A stretch of DNA of 64,000 bases from Nonomuraea glycinis (GTDB lineage Bacteria; Actinomycetota; Actinomycetes; Streptosporangiales; Streptosporangiaceae): contig NZ_BMNK01000001.1 in the NCBI RefSeq assembly GCF_014646515.1, forward strand, positions 414,745 through 478,744, written 5' to 3'. Below the pieces are notes generated by a model that did no database searches, was not told the DNA's origin, and saw only the letters and a list, made by a program, of their open reading frames with translations. Below, one piece after another: positions 8,760 to 17,483 of this stretch. How positions within the stretch are numbered: the stretch's first letter is position 1; each line of letters starts with the position of its first letter. A program made the position numbers and the translations under genes.

Positions 8760-9329
8760 GTGAAGCGTTCCGAGGCCGTCGCCGAGGCGGCGATCACCCT
8801 GCTGGCCGAGCGGGGCATGCGCGGCCTCACCCACCGGGCCGTCGACGAGGTGGCGGGCCTGCCGCCCGGCTCGACCTCCAACCTGGCGCGCACCCGCGCC
8901 GCGCTGCTGGAGCTCACCCTGTCGCGGCTGACGGAGCTGGAGGAGCGGGTGTTCGCCGCGGCGCTGACCGGGGAGGCCCCCGGCGACCTGCCGGACCTGA
9001 TGGCCCAGGTGCTGCAGGTCCAGCTCCGCGACGGCAGGCGCACCCTGGCCCGCTACGAGCTGGCGCTGGAGGCGACCAGGCGGCCGGAGCTGCGCGCGAT
9101 CTACGACCGGGCCGGCCGCCGCTTCCGCGACCCCGCCGTCGCCCTGCTCGCCACCGCAGGCTCGACGGATCCGGTACGGCACGCGCGCCAGATGGTCGCG
9201 TTCGGCGAGGGCATCATGTTCGACGCGATAGCCGGAGCGGGCGTCGAGCCGACGTTCGACGAACTCCGCGAGGCCGTTCGCGAGCTGCTGGCGGGCATGC
9301 TGGGAAGTCAGGCGCCGGGTTCCGCGTAG
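8760..9329 (+). CDS. TetR-family regulator of the adjacent monooxygenase
   Basis: A 189-residue regulator. The N-terminal helix-turn-helix reads AAITLLAERGMRGLTHRAVDEVAGLPPGSTSNL, a TetR DNA-binding domain of the YjdC/TetR_C_13-like group; the C-terminal half is the ligand domain. I chose GTG 8760 because the frame upstream of it runs through the operator repeats. The gene is divergent from the FAD monooxygenase with three operators between them, so it likely represses both genes until an inducer binds. The last 22 bp overlap the 3' end of the GNAT gene on the other strand. Confidence 0.88.
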   Translation: MKRSEAVAEAAITLLAERGMRGLTHRAVDEVAGLPPGSTSNLARTRAALLELTLSRLTELEERVFAAALTGEAPGDLPDLMAQVLQVQLRDGRRTLARYELALEATRRPELRAIYDRAGRRFRDPAVALLATAGSTDPVRHARQMVAFGEGIMFDAIAGAGVEPTFDELREAVRELLAGMLGSQAPGSA

Positions 9330-9907
9330 GCCGCCGTCAGACGGGCTCGGTGGGCGGGCCACTCCTCGTCGAGGATGCCGAAGTAGACCGTGTCGCGCCA
9401 GGTGCCGTCCGGCCTCGGGCGCTGGCGCCGGAGCGTGCCCTCGTGCACCCCGCCGATCCTCTTGATCGCATTCTGCGAACGTACGTTAAGAATGTCGGTC
9501 TTGAGCTGGACCCGGTTGTAGCCGAGCTTGTCGAAGGCGTGGTCGATCAGCAGCAGCTTGCAGCCGGTGTTGACGGCCGAGCGCCACCAGGCTCTGCCGT
9601 ACCACGTCCAGCCGATCTCGATGCTCTGCTCGAAGCCCGGCACGTCGATGTAGGTGGTCCAGCCGGCGGCCCTGCCGGTCTCCTTGACGATCACCGCGAG
9701 CGGGATGTGCCGGTCGTCCTCCAGCAGGGAGCGAGCGATCGCCGCCAGGTCCGCCTCGGTGCTCGGCGTCTTGGCGGGCAGCCAGCGCCAGACCTCCTCG
9801 TCGCCGCCCGACGCGGCGAACAGGTCGGGCAGGTGGTCCAGGGTCAGCGGTTCCAGACGGACGAGGTCGTTCTCCAGCACCACGGGCGCGGGCAGATCAG
9901 CGGTCAT
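9308..9907 (-). CDS. GNAT acetyltransferase, RimJ/RimL type
   Basis: A 199-residue N-acetyltransferase of the RimJ/RimL (Acetyltransf_3) branch. The core has IEIGWTWYGRAWWRSAVNTGCKLLLIDHAFDKLGYNRVQLKTD, followed by NVRSQNAIKRIGGVHEGTLRR, the standard strand-4/helix region that binds acetyl-CoA. Likely substrates are N-terminal amines of proteins or small amines. It is monocistronic and converges with the TetR gene, overlapping it by 22 bp. Confidence 0.88.
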   Translation of the reverse strand: MTADLPAPVVLENDLVRLEPLTLDHLPDLFAASGGDEEVWRWLPAKTPSTEADLAAIARSLLEDDRHIPLAVIVKETGRAAGWTTYIDVPGFEQSIEIGWTWYGRAWWRSAVNTGCKLLLIDHAFDKLGYNRVQLKTDILNVRSQNAIKRIGGVHEGTLRRQRPRPDGTWRDTVYFGILDEEWPAHRARLTAAYAEPGA

Positions 9908-9984
9908 GGCGTGACCCTATGGGTGGTCCGTGGCCTGGGGTGATGGCCACATGGGTGGTTTTGCCGGGAACCACCTGTCGACAT

Positions 9985-10003
9985 GCATACCGGCCGGTCG
10001 GTA
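9985..10003. promoter_or_regulatory. Operator for acyl-CoA dehydrogenase operon
   Basis: The sequence GCATACCGGCCGGTCGGTA contains the 16-bp dyad TACCGGCCGGTCGGTA (14 of 16 positions symmetric) 11 bp before the first acyl-CoA dehydrogenase start. The first 18 bases recur with one mismatch at 14039-14056, just before the TetR gene at the far end of the cluster. A possible TTGCCG -35 lies at 9961-9966. Confidence 0.75.
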
Positions 10004-10013
10004 GCCTCCGTTC

Positions 10014-11216
10014 ATGGACTTCGCCTTCGACAGTGTCACCGAGGACCTGCGCCAGCGTCTGCTGCTCTTCATGGACGAATGCGTCTACCCGGCCGAGCAC
10101 GCCTTCGAGGAGCAGGCCGCCACCAGCGGCTGGGGCGCTCCGCCGCTGATCGACGACCTGAAGGACGAGGCCAGACAGCGCGGCCTGTGGAACCTGTTCC
10201 TGCCCGGCGACCACGGCGCCGGACTGACCAACCTGCAGTACGCGCCGCTGGCGGAGATCATGGGCCGCAGCCCGCACCTGGCCCCGGTGGCCACCAACTG
10301 CGCCGCGCCCGACACCGGCAACATGGAAGTGCTGGCCATGTTCGGCAACGACTGGCAGCGCAAGGAGTGGCTGCGGCCGCTCCTCGACGGCGAGATCCGC
10401 TCGGCGTTCGCGATGACCGAGCCCGACGTGGCCTCCTCCGACGCCACCAACATCGCCACCTCGATCACCCGCGACGGCAACGAGTACGTCATCAACGGCC
10501 GCAAGTGGTTCATCTCCGGCGCGATGAACCCCGCCTGCAAGATCTTCATCGTCATGGGCAAGACGGACCCGGAGGCGCCCACGCATCGTCAGCAGAGCAT
10601 GGTGCTGGTGCCCCGCGACACCCCCGGCATGGAGATCAAGCGCGGCATGCACGTCTTCGGCTACAGCGACGCCGACCACGGCGGCCACGCCGAGATCGTC
10701 TTCACCGATGTCCGGGTGCCGGTGGACCACCTGATCGGCGAGGAGGGCGGCGGCTTCGCCATCGCCCAGGCCCGGCTCGGGCCCGGCCGCATCCACCACT
10801 GCATGCGGCTGATCGGCATGGCCGAGCGCGCGGTCGAGCTCATGTGCCGCAGGACGTTGAGCCGGACGGCGTTCGGCAAGACCATCGCCCAGCAGGGCGT
10901 GGTCCAGGACTGGATCGCCGAGTCCCGCATCCGCATCGAGCAGTTGCGCCTGCTCGTGCTCAAGACCGCCTGGCTGATGGACACCGTCGGCAACCAGGGC
11001 GCGCACACCGAGATCCAGGCCATCAAGATCTCCACCCCGATCGCCGTCGAGTGGATCCTGGACAAGGCCATCCAGGCGCACGGCGCCGGTGGCGTCTCCC
11101 AGGACTTCCCGCTGGCCGGGCTCTGGGCCGGCGCCCGCTCGCTGCGCCTGGCAGACGGTCCCGACGAGGTGCACAAGCGGTCGCTGGCCTACCGCGAACT
11201 CAAGAAGTACATGTGA
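10014..11216 (+). CDS. Acyl-CoA dehydrogenase, ACAD10/11-like
   Basis: A 400-residue flavoenzyme that would introduce the alpha-beta double bond into an acyl-CoA. The FAD/substrate motif [20 protein letters not shown] and the later [19 protein letters not shown] are in place. The C-terminal segment [32 protein letters not shown] resembles the ACAD10/11 group, where an Asp in this loop is the proposed catalytic base. First gene of a three-gene operon; its stop overlaps a possible GTG of the next gene. An operator 11 bp upstream of the ATG points to TetR control. Confidence 0.92.
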   Translation: MDFAFDSVTEDLRQRLLLFMDECVYPAEHAFEEQAATSGWGAPPLIDDLKDEARQRGLWNLFLPGDHGAGLTNLQYAPLAEIMGRSPHLAPVATNCAAPDTGNMEVLAMFGNDWQRKEWLRPLLDGEIRSAFAMTEPDVASSDATNIATSITRDGNEYVINGRKWFISGAMNPACKIFIVMGKTDPEAPTHRQQSMVLVPRDTPGMEIKRGMHVFGYSDADHGGHAEIVFTDVRVPVDHLIGEEGGGFAIAQARLGPGRIHHCMRLIGMAERAVELMCRRTLSRTAFGKTIAQQGVVQDWIAESRIRIEQLRLLVLKTAWLMDTVGNQGAHTEIQAIKISTPIAVEWILDKAIQAHGAGGVSQDFPLAGLWAGARSLRLADGPDEVHKRSLAYRELKKYM

Positions 11217-11230
11217 CGACGGGAGCTGGA

Positions 11231-12394
11231 GTGGACGAGACACGGCTCAAGGAGCGCGTCGCCGCGTTGCTGAGCGAGCACGACCCGGCCGGGGACCGGC
11301 TGGAGTTCCTGCGGGCCAGGTTCGACGCCGGGCTGGCCTGGGTGTGGTTCCCCGAGGGGCTCGGCGGGCTCGGCCTCGGGCGCGACCTGCAGCAGCTCGT
11401 CGAGCACGAGCTCGCCCACACGCCGCAGCTCGACGTCGGCGTGCAGGGCATCGGGCTGGGCATGGCCGCCCCCACCATCCTCGCCTTCGGCACGCCGGAG
11501 CAGCGGCGGCGCTTTCTGCGGCCGCTGTGGACCGGCGAGGAGATCTGGTGCCAGCTCTTCAGCGAGCCCGGCGCCGGATCCGACCTCGCCACCCTCGCCA
11601 CCCGCGCGGTCAGGGACGGCGGCGAATGGGTCGTCGACGGCCAGAAGGTGTGGACCTCGGGCGCCCACCACGCCCGATGGGCCATCCTGGTCACCCGTAC
11701 CGACCCGGACGTGCCCAAACACCGTGGGATGACGTACTTCATCTGCGACATGCACGCGCCCGGCGTCGAGGTGCGCCCGCTGCGGCAGATCACCGGCGAG
11801 GCCGAGTTCAACGAGGTCTTCCTCACCGGCGTGCGCCTGTCCGACGACCTGCGCCTCGGCGAGGTGGGCGACGGCTGGCGCGTCGCCCAGACCACCCTGA
11901 TGAACGAGCGCGTCGCGATCGGCGGCGCGCCCGTACGGCGCGGCGGCGGCATGCTCGGCCCCGTGCTGTCCACCTGGCGCGAGCGGCCCGAGCTGCGCAC
12001 GCACGACCTGCACCAGCGGCTGCTGTCGCTCTGGGTGGAGGCGGAGGTGACCCGCCTGTCCGGGGCGCGGCTGCGCGAGCAGCTGGCCGCCGGGCAGCCC
12101 GGCCCCGAGGGCTCCGGCATGAAGCTGTCGTTCGCCAGGCTCAACCAGGTGCTGTCCGGCCTGGAGGTGGAGCTCGACCGCGACCTCGGCTACGACGACT
12201 GGACCTTCCGCCGCTCGGACACGGTCGACTTCTACGGCCGTGGCCCCGGCTACCGCTATCTCCGCGCCAAGGGCAACTCGATCGAAGGCGGCACCTCGGA
12301 GATCCTGCGCAACATCATCTCCGAACGCGTGCTGGGCCTTCCCTCCGAGCCCCGCATCGACAAGGACGTGCCCTGGAAGGACCTGCCGCGATGA
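11231..12394 (+). CDS. Acyl-CoA dehydrogenase (second)
   Basis: A 387-residue acyl-CoA dehydrogenase. Characteristic blocks are CQLFSEPGAGSDLATLATRA, GQKVWTSGAHHARWAILVTRT, NEVFLTGVRLSDD and the C-terminal GNSIEGGTSEILRNIISERVLGLP. The start at GTG 11231 follows a good site (GGGAG); GTG 11213, overlapping the previous stop, is an alternative and would add six residues. It overlaps the third gene by 4 bp (ATGA), indicating translational coupling. Paired dehydrogenases like this often form heteromeric complexes acting on sterol side chains or branched acyl-CoAs in actinobacteria, but the substrate here is unknown. Confidence 0.92.
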   Translation: MDETRLKERVAALLSEHDPAGDRLEFLRARFDAGLAWVWFPEGLGGLGLGRDLQQLVEHELAHTPQLDVGVQGIGLGMAAPTILAFGTPEQRRRFLRPLWTGEEIWCQLFSEPGAGSDLATLATRAVRDGGEWVVDGQKVWTSGAHHARWAILVTRTDPDVPKHRGMTYFICDMHAPGVEVRPLRQITGEAEFNEVFLTGVRLSDDLRLGEVGDGWRVAQTTLMNERVAIGGAPVRRGGGMLGPVLSTWRERPELRTHDLHQRLLSLWVEAEVTRLSGARLREQLAAGQPGPEGSGMKLSFARLNQVLSGLEVELDRDLGYDDWTFRRSDTVDFYGRGPGYRYLRAKGNSIEGGTSEILRNIISERVLGLPSEPRIDKDVPWKDLPR

Positions 12395-13476
12395 CCCTCC
12401 TGTACACCGAAGTCGAGGAGGAGCTCCGCGCCGCCGTGCGCGGCCTGCTCGCCGACCGCTGCCCGCCGGCCGCCGTACTCAAGCGCGCCGAGTCCGATCC
12501 GTACGACCTGGGCCTGTGGAAGACGCTGGCCGGGGAGATCGGGGTGGCCGGACTGCTCATCCCCGAGGAGCACGGCGGCGCCGGCGCGTCGGCCAGCGAG
12601 GTGGCCGTGGTGCTGGAGGAGCTGGGCCGGGGCGTCGCGCCGGTGCCGTTCTTCACCAGCTCGGTGCTCGCCACCCGGGCGCTGATCCAGGCGGGCGCGG
12701 GTGACCTGCTCGAACGGCTCGCCGACGGCAGCGCCACGGCCGCGCTCGTGGTCTCGTTCGCCGCCTCCTCTTACCAACCCCTCAGGGGTGGGTCGGTGCG
12801 GGTGGCGGACGGCGGGGAGCGGTTGTCCGGCACGGTCACCGGCGTGGCCGGGGCCGACGTCGCGGACCTGCTGCTCGTGCCGGTCGACGGCGGCCTCTAC
12901 GCCGTTCAGGGAGCCGAGGTGCGGGTGGTGCCGTCGCTCGACCTGACCCGGCCGGTCGCGACCGTCACGCTCGACGACGCGGCCGCCACCCGGCTCGGCG
13001 ACGTGGACCTGGCGCAGGTGCTGCTGTTCGGCGCCGGGCTGCTGGCCTCCGAGCAGTACGGCGTGGCGCAGTGGTGCCTGGACACCACGGTGGCCTACGT
13101 GAAGGAGCGTCACCAGTTCGCCCGGCCGGTCGGCTCCTTCCAGGCGATCAAGCACCGGCTGGCCGACCTCTGGCTCGACGTGGTCAGGGCCAAGGCGGCG
13201 GCTCGCAACGCCGCCGCCGAGGCTTCGGAGGCTTCGGAGGCGTCGGCGGCTGTGTCGGCGGCTGTGGCCCAGGCGTGGAACGCGGGGGTGGCCGTACGCG
13301 TGGCGGAGGAGGCGCTGCAGCTGCACGGCGGGATCGGGATGACCTGGGAGCATCCCCTGCATCTCTACCTCAAGCGGGCCAAGGCGAGTGAGATCGCGCT
13401 CGGCACGCCGGGCGACCACCGGGAGGCGCTGGCCTCACTCGCCGACGTGCCCGGCCCCGAGGGAGGCCAGCAGTAG
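12391..13476 (+). CDS. Acyl-CoA dehydrogenase (third, smaller)
   Basis: A 361-residue acyl-CoA dehydrogenase. It has the N-terminal helical domain (LLIPEEHGGAGASASEVAVVLEELGRG), a shortened middle beta domain, and the C-terminal ERHQFARPVGSFQAIKHRLADLW and ALQLHGGIGMTWEHPLHLYLKRAK motifs. A stretch of Ala/Glu/Ser repeats (about residues 272-290) looks like a slipped low-complexity insertion in a helix. It overlaps the previous gene by 4 bp and the convergent TetR gene by 42 bp. It may pair with its upstream neighbour in an alpha2beta2 dehydrogenase. Confidence 0.9.
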   Translation: MTLLYTEVEEELRAAVRGLLADRCPPAAVLKRAESDPYDLGLWKTLAGEIGVAGLLIPEEHGGAGASASEVAVVLEELGRGVAPVPFFTSSVLATRALIQAGAGDLLERLADGSATAALVVSFAASSYQPLRGGSVRVADGGERLSGTVTGVAGADVADLLLVPVDGGLYAVQGAEVRVVPSLDLTRPVATVTLDDAAATRLGDVDLAQVLLFGAGLLASEQYGVAQWCLDTTVAYVKERHQFARPVGSFQAIKHRLADLWLDVVRAKAAARNAAAEASEASEASAAVSAAVAQAWNAGVAVRVAEEALQLHGGIGMTWEHPLHLYLKRAKASEIALGTPGDHREALASLADVPGPEGGQQ

Positions 13477-14025
13477 GTCGGCGAACTGCTTGCCCACCTG
13501 GGCGCCGGTCAGCGGCCCGTCCGCGCGGAACCAGGTGGACAGGTGGTGCACCGAGCCGAAGAAGTAGTCGACGACGAGCTCCGCCGCCACCCGGTCGCTG
13601 AAGACGCCCTCGCGCTGGCCTTCCAGCACCAGGTCGCGGAAGCGCTCGTGGTAGAGGCGGCGCTCGGCGCGTACGTTCTTGCGGGTCTCGGGCGCGAGCA
13701 GGTGCATCGAGCGGAAGAAGATCGTGGAGTCGTCGAGGTTGGCGCTGGTGGTCTCCACGACGTCGGCCGCCGCCCGGTGCAGCCGCTCGACGACGGTGCC
13801 CGTGCCATCGGCGATCCGCGTCAGGCGGTCCATCTGCATGCGCAGCACGCGACCGTAGATCTCGTGCAGCAGGTCATCCTTGGAGTTGAAATAGTGGTAC
13901 ATGGCGCCTTTGGTGACACCGGCGGCCACGACGATCTCCTGGACCGAGGTGCCCTCGAAGCCGTGCTCCGCGAACAGCCGGGTGGCCTCGCTCAGCAGCC
14001 TCTGGCGCACGGATTCTTCCTTCAC
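13435..14025 (-). CDS. TetR regulator of the acyl-CoA dehydrogenase operon
   Basis: A 196-residue TetR protein. The HTH is typical: RLFAEHGFEGTSVQEIVVAAGVTKGAMYHYFNSKDDLL. I chose GTG 14025 because GAGGG lies 5 nt before it; GTG 14031 is the other option. A near-copy of the operator found before the dehydrogenase operon lies just upstream of this gene, so it likely represses itself and that operon, probably in response to an acyl-CoA. It converges on and overlaps the last dehydrogenase gene by 42 bp. Confidence 0.9.
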   Translation of the reverse strand: MKEESVRQRLLSEATRLFAEHGFEGTSVQEIVVAAGVTKGAMYHYFNSKDDLLHEIYGRVLRMQMDRLTRIADGTGTVVERLHRAAADVVETTSANLDDSTIFFRSMHLLAPETRKNVRAERRLYHERFRDLVLEGQREGVFSDRVAAELVVDYFFGSVHHLSTWFRADGPLTGAQVGKQFADLLLASLGAGHVGE

Positions 14026-14038
14026 TGTCACCCTCTAA

Positions 14039-14056
14039 GCATACCGGCTGGTCGGT
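14039..14056. promoter_or_regulatory. Second copy of the acyl-CoA dehydrogenase operator
   Basis: GCATACCGGCTGGTCGGT matches the site at 9985-10002 in 17 of 18 positions and sits 13 bp upstream of the TetR start. A shared site 4 kb apart, with the TetR gene at one end and its probable target operon at the other, supports an autoregulated regulon. Confidence 0.75.
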
Positions 14057-14197
14057 CGGCGCCGTGATGCTTCTCTTTGGGGTACCAATTCCGTCACCTT
14101 AGGCTCGCCTTGGTTCCAGATGGGGTATCTCTTGACCGGCGAGGGATCTTCGGCGTGGCAGATCCTGGTTGACGACAACTCATTCGGGGAGTTTGCC

Positions 14198-14962
14198 GTG
14201 CCTGGTGGCTCAATCTACGTGCAGCAGGACGAGAAGTTCACAGGCTCGTCACCACAGTGGTGGTACGAGAAGTTCTGGCGCGAGGACGCCCAGAACCGCA
14301 GAAGGTCGCGGGCGCTCAAGGCGGCGGTGGGATTCGTCGCCGGATTCGTGCTCGCCCTCCGGTTCGGACTGCCCTACGCCGCCCTCTACGGCCTGCTGGC
14401 GGCCGGCCTGGTGGCCGCGGTCGACTGGTTCATCGACTGGCGGGCGTTCTGGGCCACGGCCGTCTGGCGGGGCCGCCGGCGCGGCGAGGTGATCACCGGG
14501 AGGTTGCTGCGCCGCTCCCTGGGCAAGCACGGTTACCAGGTGCTCGACGGCCGCGCCATCCGGGACCAGGCCTCCATCGACCACCTGGTGATCGGCCCCG
14601 GCGGGGTCTGGGTCGTGGACAACGAGTCCTGGAGCCCCGACACCGAGATCGCCACCTACGGCGGACGCCTGTTCTTCGGCGAGAAATACGGCACGAAGGT
14701 CGCCAAGCCGCTGGTCGGGGCCGCCGAGGCCTTCGCCGAGCTGCTGACCCGCGAGACCGGGGTCAAGGTCACCATCGCTCCGCTGCTGGCCGTGCACTGC
14801 GGCATGCTGCCGCGCGGCGGCTCGCTCACCGTGGAGGGCATCACCCTGCTCAAGCCCCGGCTGGTGGCCAGGCGCATCCGGCAGACGGCGACCCCGCAGT
14901 TCGACGACGCCCAGATCGAGCTGCTGGCCCGCACCGCGGCCCGGGAGCTGCAGCGCGTCTAG
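14198..14962 (+). CDS. NERD-domain (nuclease-related) membrane protein
   Basis: A 254-residue protein. A basic N-terminal region and two adjacent hydrophobic helices (about residues 45-80) are followed by a NERD domain: RRGEVITGRLLRRSL, HGYQVLDGRAIRDQASIDHLVIGPGGVWVVDNESW. The IDHLVIGPGGVWVV strand is the diagnostic NERD core, related to restriction-endonuclease folds; nuclease activity is unproven for the family. I chose GTG 14198 because GGGGAG is well spaced before it; an upstream ATG at 14120 has no such site. It may act on DNA at the membrane, but its role is unknown. Confidence 0.8.
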   Translation: MPGGSIYVQQDEKFTGSSPQWWYEKFWREDAQNRRRSRALKAAVGFVAGFVLALRFGLPYAALYGLLAAGLVAAVDWFIDWRAFWATAVWRGRRRGEVITGRLLRRSLGKHGYQVLDGRAIRDQASIDHLVIGPGGVWVVDNESWSPDTEIATYGGRLFFGEKYGTKVAKPLVGAAEAFAELLTRETGVKVTIAPLLAVHCGMLPRGGSLTVEGITLLKPRLVARRIRQTATPQFDDAQIELLARTAARELQRV

Positions 14963-14982
14963 AGGTGTGTCCAGGCGCGTGT

Positions 14983-16350
14983 CTAGACGATGCTCTCGAT
15001 GAACGCGGTCAGCTGGACCACGTTGCGGCACTCGTGCATGGGGATGACCGTGCCGTAGTCCGTGGCGATCGAGTCGCCGGTGTCCCACTGCGCCCTGGGC
15101 TCGGGGTTGAGCCAGTAGGCGTGGCGGGCGCGGGCGGTCAGTGACCGCAGCACGTCCAGGGCGGGCGGCTGATAGTTGGAGCGGGCGTCGCCCAGGATCA
15201 GCAGCGAGGTCTTCGGGCCGATCGCGTCGCCGTAGCGCTCGGCGAAGCCCTCCAGCGAGTGGCCGTAGTTCGTGCGGCCGAAGCGGACCATGTCGGCCTC
15301 GTTCGCCAGCCGGGTCATGGCCTCCACCACGTCGGCGCCGGGGACGAAGAAGCGGGTGATCTCGTCCACCCGGTCCACGAAGCCGAACGCGCGCACCTTG
15401 GTGAACTGCTCCCTGAGCGCGTAGGTGAGCAGGAGCGTGAAGTGGGCGAACGACGAGACCGAGTCGCTGGTGTCGCAGAGGATCACCAGCTCCGGCTTGT
15501 GCGGCCGGGGCGGCTTGAAGTGCGTGGTGAGCGGGACGCCGCCGGTCTGCAGCGAGGCCCGCATGGTCCTGCGGAAGTCCAACCGGCCCCGCCTGCCGCG
15601 CCGGTGCTTGATGGTCAGGCGCGCGGCCAGCCGCCGGGCCAGCGGGTGCACCTCCCGGCGCAGCCTGGCCAGGTCGGCCTTGGTGACGCGCAGGAAGTCG
15701 AGCTGCTCCAGCGGAGGGCGTACGGCCGAGCGGGCGATGCGCTCGATGCCGGAGTCCTCGGCGATGCGCCGGCGCACGTCGGTGGCCACGGCCTCCTCCA
15801 GCCGCCCGGTGTTGGCGGTGACCCGCCGGCGGGCCGTCTTCTCCGCCAGCCCGCCGCGCTCCTGACCGGCCAGGACCTCCCGCAGGATGCCGGCCATCAG
15901 GGTCTCGGGCGACAGGGCGCGTAGCACGCTGTAGGAGAACCAGTTCTGCCGTCCCGGCCCGGCCTCCTGGCGGCCGAAGCGCTCCACCATGGCACGGGCG
16001 AACGCGCGCATCTCGGCATCGGTGCTGCCGGTCAGCAGCCTGGCCAGATGCTCGCGCAGCTCCGGCAGGGGCGCGTTCGCCAGATCGGGCGTCCCCTCGA
16101 TGCCGGGGCGGACCGCGTACAGGCCGCTGGTGGAGGCCGGGAACCACAGGTCGAACAGCACGTCGAAGCCAGGCCGGAAGGACGGCTTCTTGACCAGCGT
16201 CGCCGCGTAGGCGGCGCGCAGCGACTCCCGCTCGGTCAGATCGATCACCCGCAGCGCCCGCGCCGCGTCGAGCCCCTCGGCCAGCGACACGGGCAGCCCG
16301 GCCTCGCGCAACGCATGCACGAACCCGACATGTCTATCTACGAGCGACAT
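14983..16350 (-). CDS. VWA-domain protein, CoxE-like, partner of MoxR ATPase
   Basis: A 455-residue protein. The long N-terminal helical region is typical of CoxE/VWA proteins. The C-terminal von Willebrand A domain starts at ELVILCDTSDSVSSFAHF, whose D-x-S-x-S is the metal-ion-dependent adhesion site, and continues to the second metal ligand region around FGRTNYGHSLEG. It lies 16 bp downstream of a MoxR AAA+ gene. Such pairs work as chaperone-like modules that mature or insert metals into enzymes (for example CO dehydrogenase or methanol dehydrogenase), but no client enzyme is adjacent here. Confidence 0.9.
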   Translation of the reverse strand: MSLVDRHVGFVHALREAGLPVSLAEGLDAARALRVIDLTERESLRAAYAATLVKKPSFRPGFDVLFDLWFPASTSGLYAVRPGIEGTPDLANAPLPELREHLARLLTGSTDAEMRAFARAMVERFGRQEAGPGRQNWFSYSVLRALSPETLMAGILREVLAGQERGGLAEKTARRRVTANTGRLEEAVATDVRRRIAEDSGIERIARSAVRPPLEQLDFLRVTKADLARLRREVHPLARRLAARLTIKHRRGRRGRLDFRRTMRASLQTGGVPLTTHFKPPRPHKPELVILCDTSDSVSSFAHFTLLLTYALREQFTKVRAFGFVDRVDEITRFFVPGADVVEAMTRLANEADMVRFGRTNYGHSLEGFAERYGDAIGPKTSLLILGDARSNYQPPALDVLRSLTARARHAYWLNPEPRAQWDTGDSIATDYGTVIPMHECRNVVQLTAFIESIV

Positions 16351-16366
16351 ATCCCCTCCTCGGGCG

Positions 16367-17206
16367 TCATGCGGTGGGAAGTCCGAGCTCCTTGACCGCC
16401 CGGGTCTGGTCGGAGTTGTGCTTGAGCACCACGCCCAGCGTCTGCGCCACCGTCGCCTCGTCCAGGTCCGCCCGGCCCAGCGCCAGCAGCGTGTTGGCCC
16501 AGTCGACGGTCTCGGCCACCGACGGCGCCTTCTTCAGCTCCAGCGCCCGCAGCGTCGCCACCGTCCTGGCGAGCTGCTCGGCGAGGTCGGCGCGGATCGT
16601 CGGCACCTGGCTGAGCACGATGTCCCGCTCGCGCTCCGGCGTCGGGTACGCGATGTGCAGGTAGAGACAGCGCCGCTTGAGCGCCTCGGACAGCTCGCGG
16701 GTGGCGTTCGAGGTCAGCACGACGTACGGCCTGCGTACGGCGGCGATGGTGCCCAGCTCCGGAATCGTCACCTGAAAGTCGGACAGCAGCTCCAGCAGCA
16801 GCCCTTCGACCTCGACGTCCGCCTTGTCCGTCTCGTCGATGAGCAGCACGGTCGGCGTCCCGGCCCTGATCGCCTTCAGCAACGGCCGCTCCAGCAGGAA
16901 CTCCTCGCTGAAGATGTCGTCGTCGGCGCTGGTGGCCTGGATGCGCAGGAGCTGCTTCTTGTAGTTCCACTCGTACAGCGCCCGGGCCTCGTCGAGCCCC
17001 TCGTAACACTGCAGCCTGATCAGCTGGGACCCGGTGGCCTGCGCCACGGCCTTGGCCAGCTGCGTCTTGCCCACCCCCGCCGGCCCTTCGACCAGCAGCG
17101 GCTTGCCGAGCGCGGCGGCCAGGAACACCGACGTGGAGATGGCGTCGTCGGAGAGATAGTCCACGGCGGCGAGCCGCTCGGTGACGTCGGCGGGGGAGTC
17201 GAACAT
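16367..17206 (-). CDS. MoxR-type AAA+ ATPase
   Basis: A 279-residue AAA+ ATPase. Walker A GPAGVGKT is at residues 41-48 and Walker B is VLLIDETDKAD. Sensor 1 lies in VVLTSNATRELSEALKRRC, with the arginine finger in the same block. ATG 17206 has AGGAG 7 nt upstream. The VWA gene follows at once, so the two products probably act as one complex in which the ATPase remodels a client recruited by the VWA protein. Confidence 0.92.
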   Translation of the reverse strand: MFDSPADVTERLAAVDYLSDDAISTSVFLAAALGKPLLVEGPAGVGKTQLAKAVAQATGSQLIRLQCYEGLDEARALYEWNYKKQLLRIQATSADDDIFSEEFLLERPLLKAIRAGTPTVLLIDETDKADVEVEGLLLELLSDFQVTIPELGTIAAVRRPYVVLTSNATRELSEALKRRCLYLHIAYPTPERERDIVLSQVPTIRADLAEQLARTVATLRALELKKAPSVAETVDWANTLLALGRADLDEATVAQTLGVVLKHNSDQTRAVKELGLPTA

Positions 17207-17264
17207 CAAAGCTCCTGTCTGCGGGCCGAACTTTATTCTAGCGAAGACGCATGACTCGCGCCGA

Positions 17265-17294
17265 TTCGACCAAGATGCTCAGTGCCGGTATATT
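17265..17294 (+). promoter_or_regulatory. Probable tRNA-Lys promoter
   Basis: TTCGAC at 17265-17270 and TATATT at 17289-17294 are separated by 18 bp and lie 14 bp before the first base of tRNA-Lys. This is a good sigma-70-like arrangement for a stable RNA gene. Confidence 0.6.
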
Positions 17295-17308
17295 CCTTGA
17301 TGCACGGC

Positions 17309-17382
17309 GCGCCGTTAGCTCAGTTGGTTAGAGCAGCTGACTCTTAATCAGCGGGTCCGGGGTTCGAGTCCCTGACGGCGCA
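17309..17382 (+). tRNA. tRNA-Lys (CTT)
   Basis: A 74-nt cloverleaf: acceptor stem GCGCCGT/ACGGCGC, D arm GCTC-AGTTGGTTA-GAGC, anticodon stem GCTGA/TCAGC with loop CTCTTAA (anticodon CTT), and T arm with TTCGAGT loop. The CCA end is not encoded, as usual in actinobacteria. The gene begins an accessory region and is a potential integration site, but no integrase or 3'-end duplication was seen. Confidence 0.97.
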
Positions 17383-17390
17383 CCGCACGA

Positions 17391-17425
17391 AACCCCAGCT
17401 CGCTCCGGCGAGCTGGGGTTTCTTC
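17391..17425 (+). terminator. Rho-independent terminator of tRNA-Lys
   Basis: An 11-bp stem CCCCAGCTCGC/GCGAGCTGGGG with a TCCG loop, preceded by AA and followed by TTTCTTCTTT, 8 nt after the tRNA. Confidence 0.88.
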
Positions 17426-17483
17426 TTTGAGGAGCTGCCCGCTGGTTCCGGCGATCTTGCGTACGGTCTGGGATAGTGACCGT

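Noticed and set aside
13215..13270. Short GC-rich repeats considered as a recombination or regulatory site
   Set aside because: They encode Glu-Ala-Ser repeats in the third acyl-CoA dehydrogenase and stay in frame; a low-complexity insert is the simpler reading.
14198..17206. NERD protein plus MoxR/VWA pair considered as one defence system
   Set aside because: The NERD gene is convergent with the VWA/MoxR genes and shares no operon or regulatory site with them; MoxR/VWA pairs are common in metabolic maturation.
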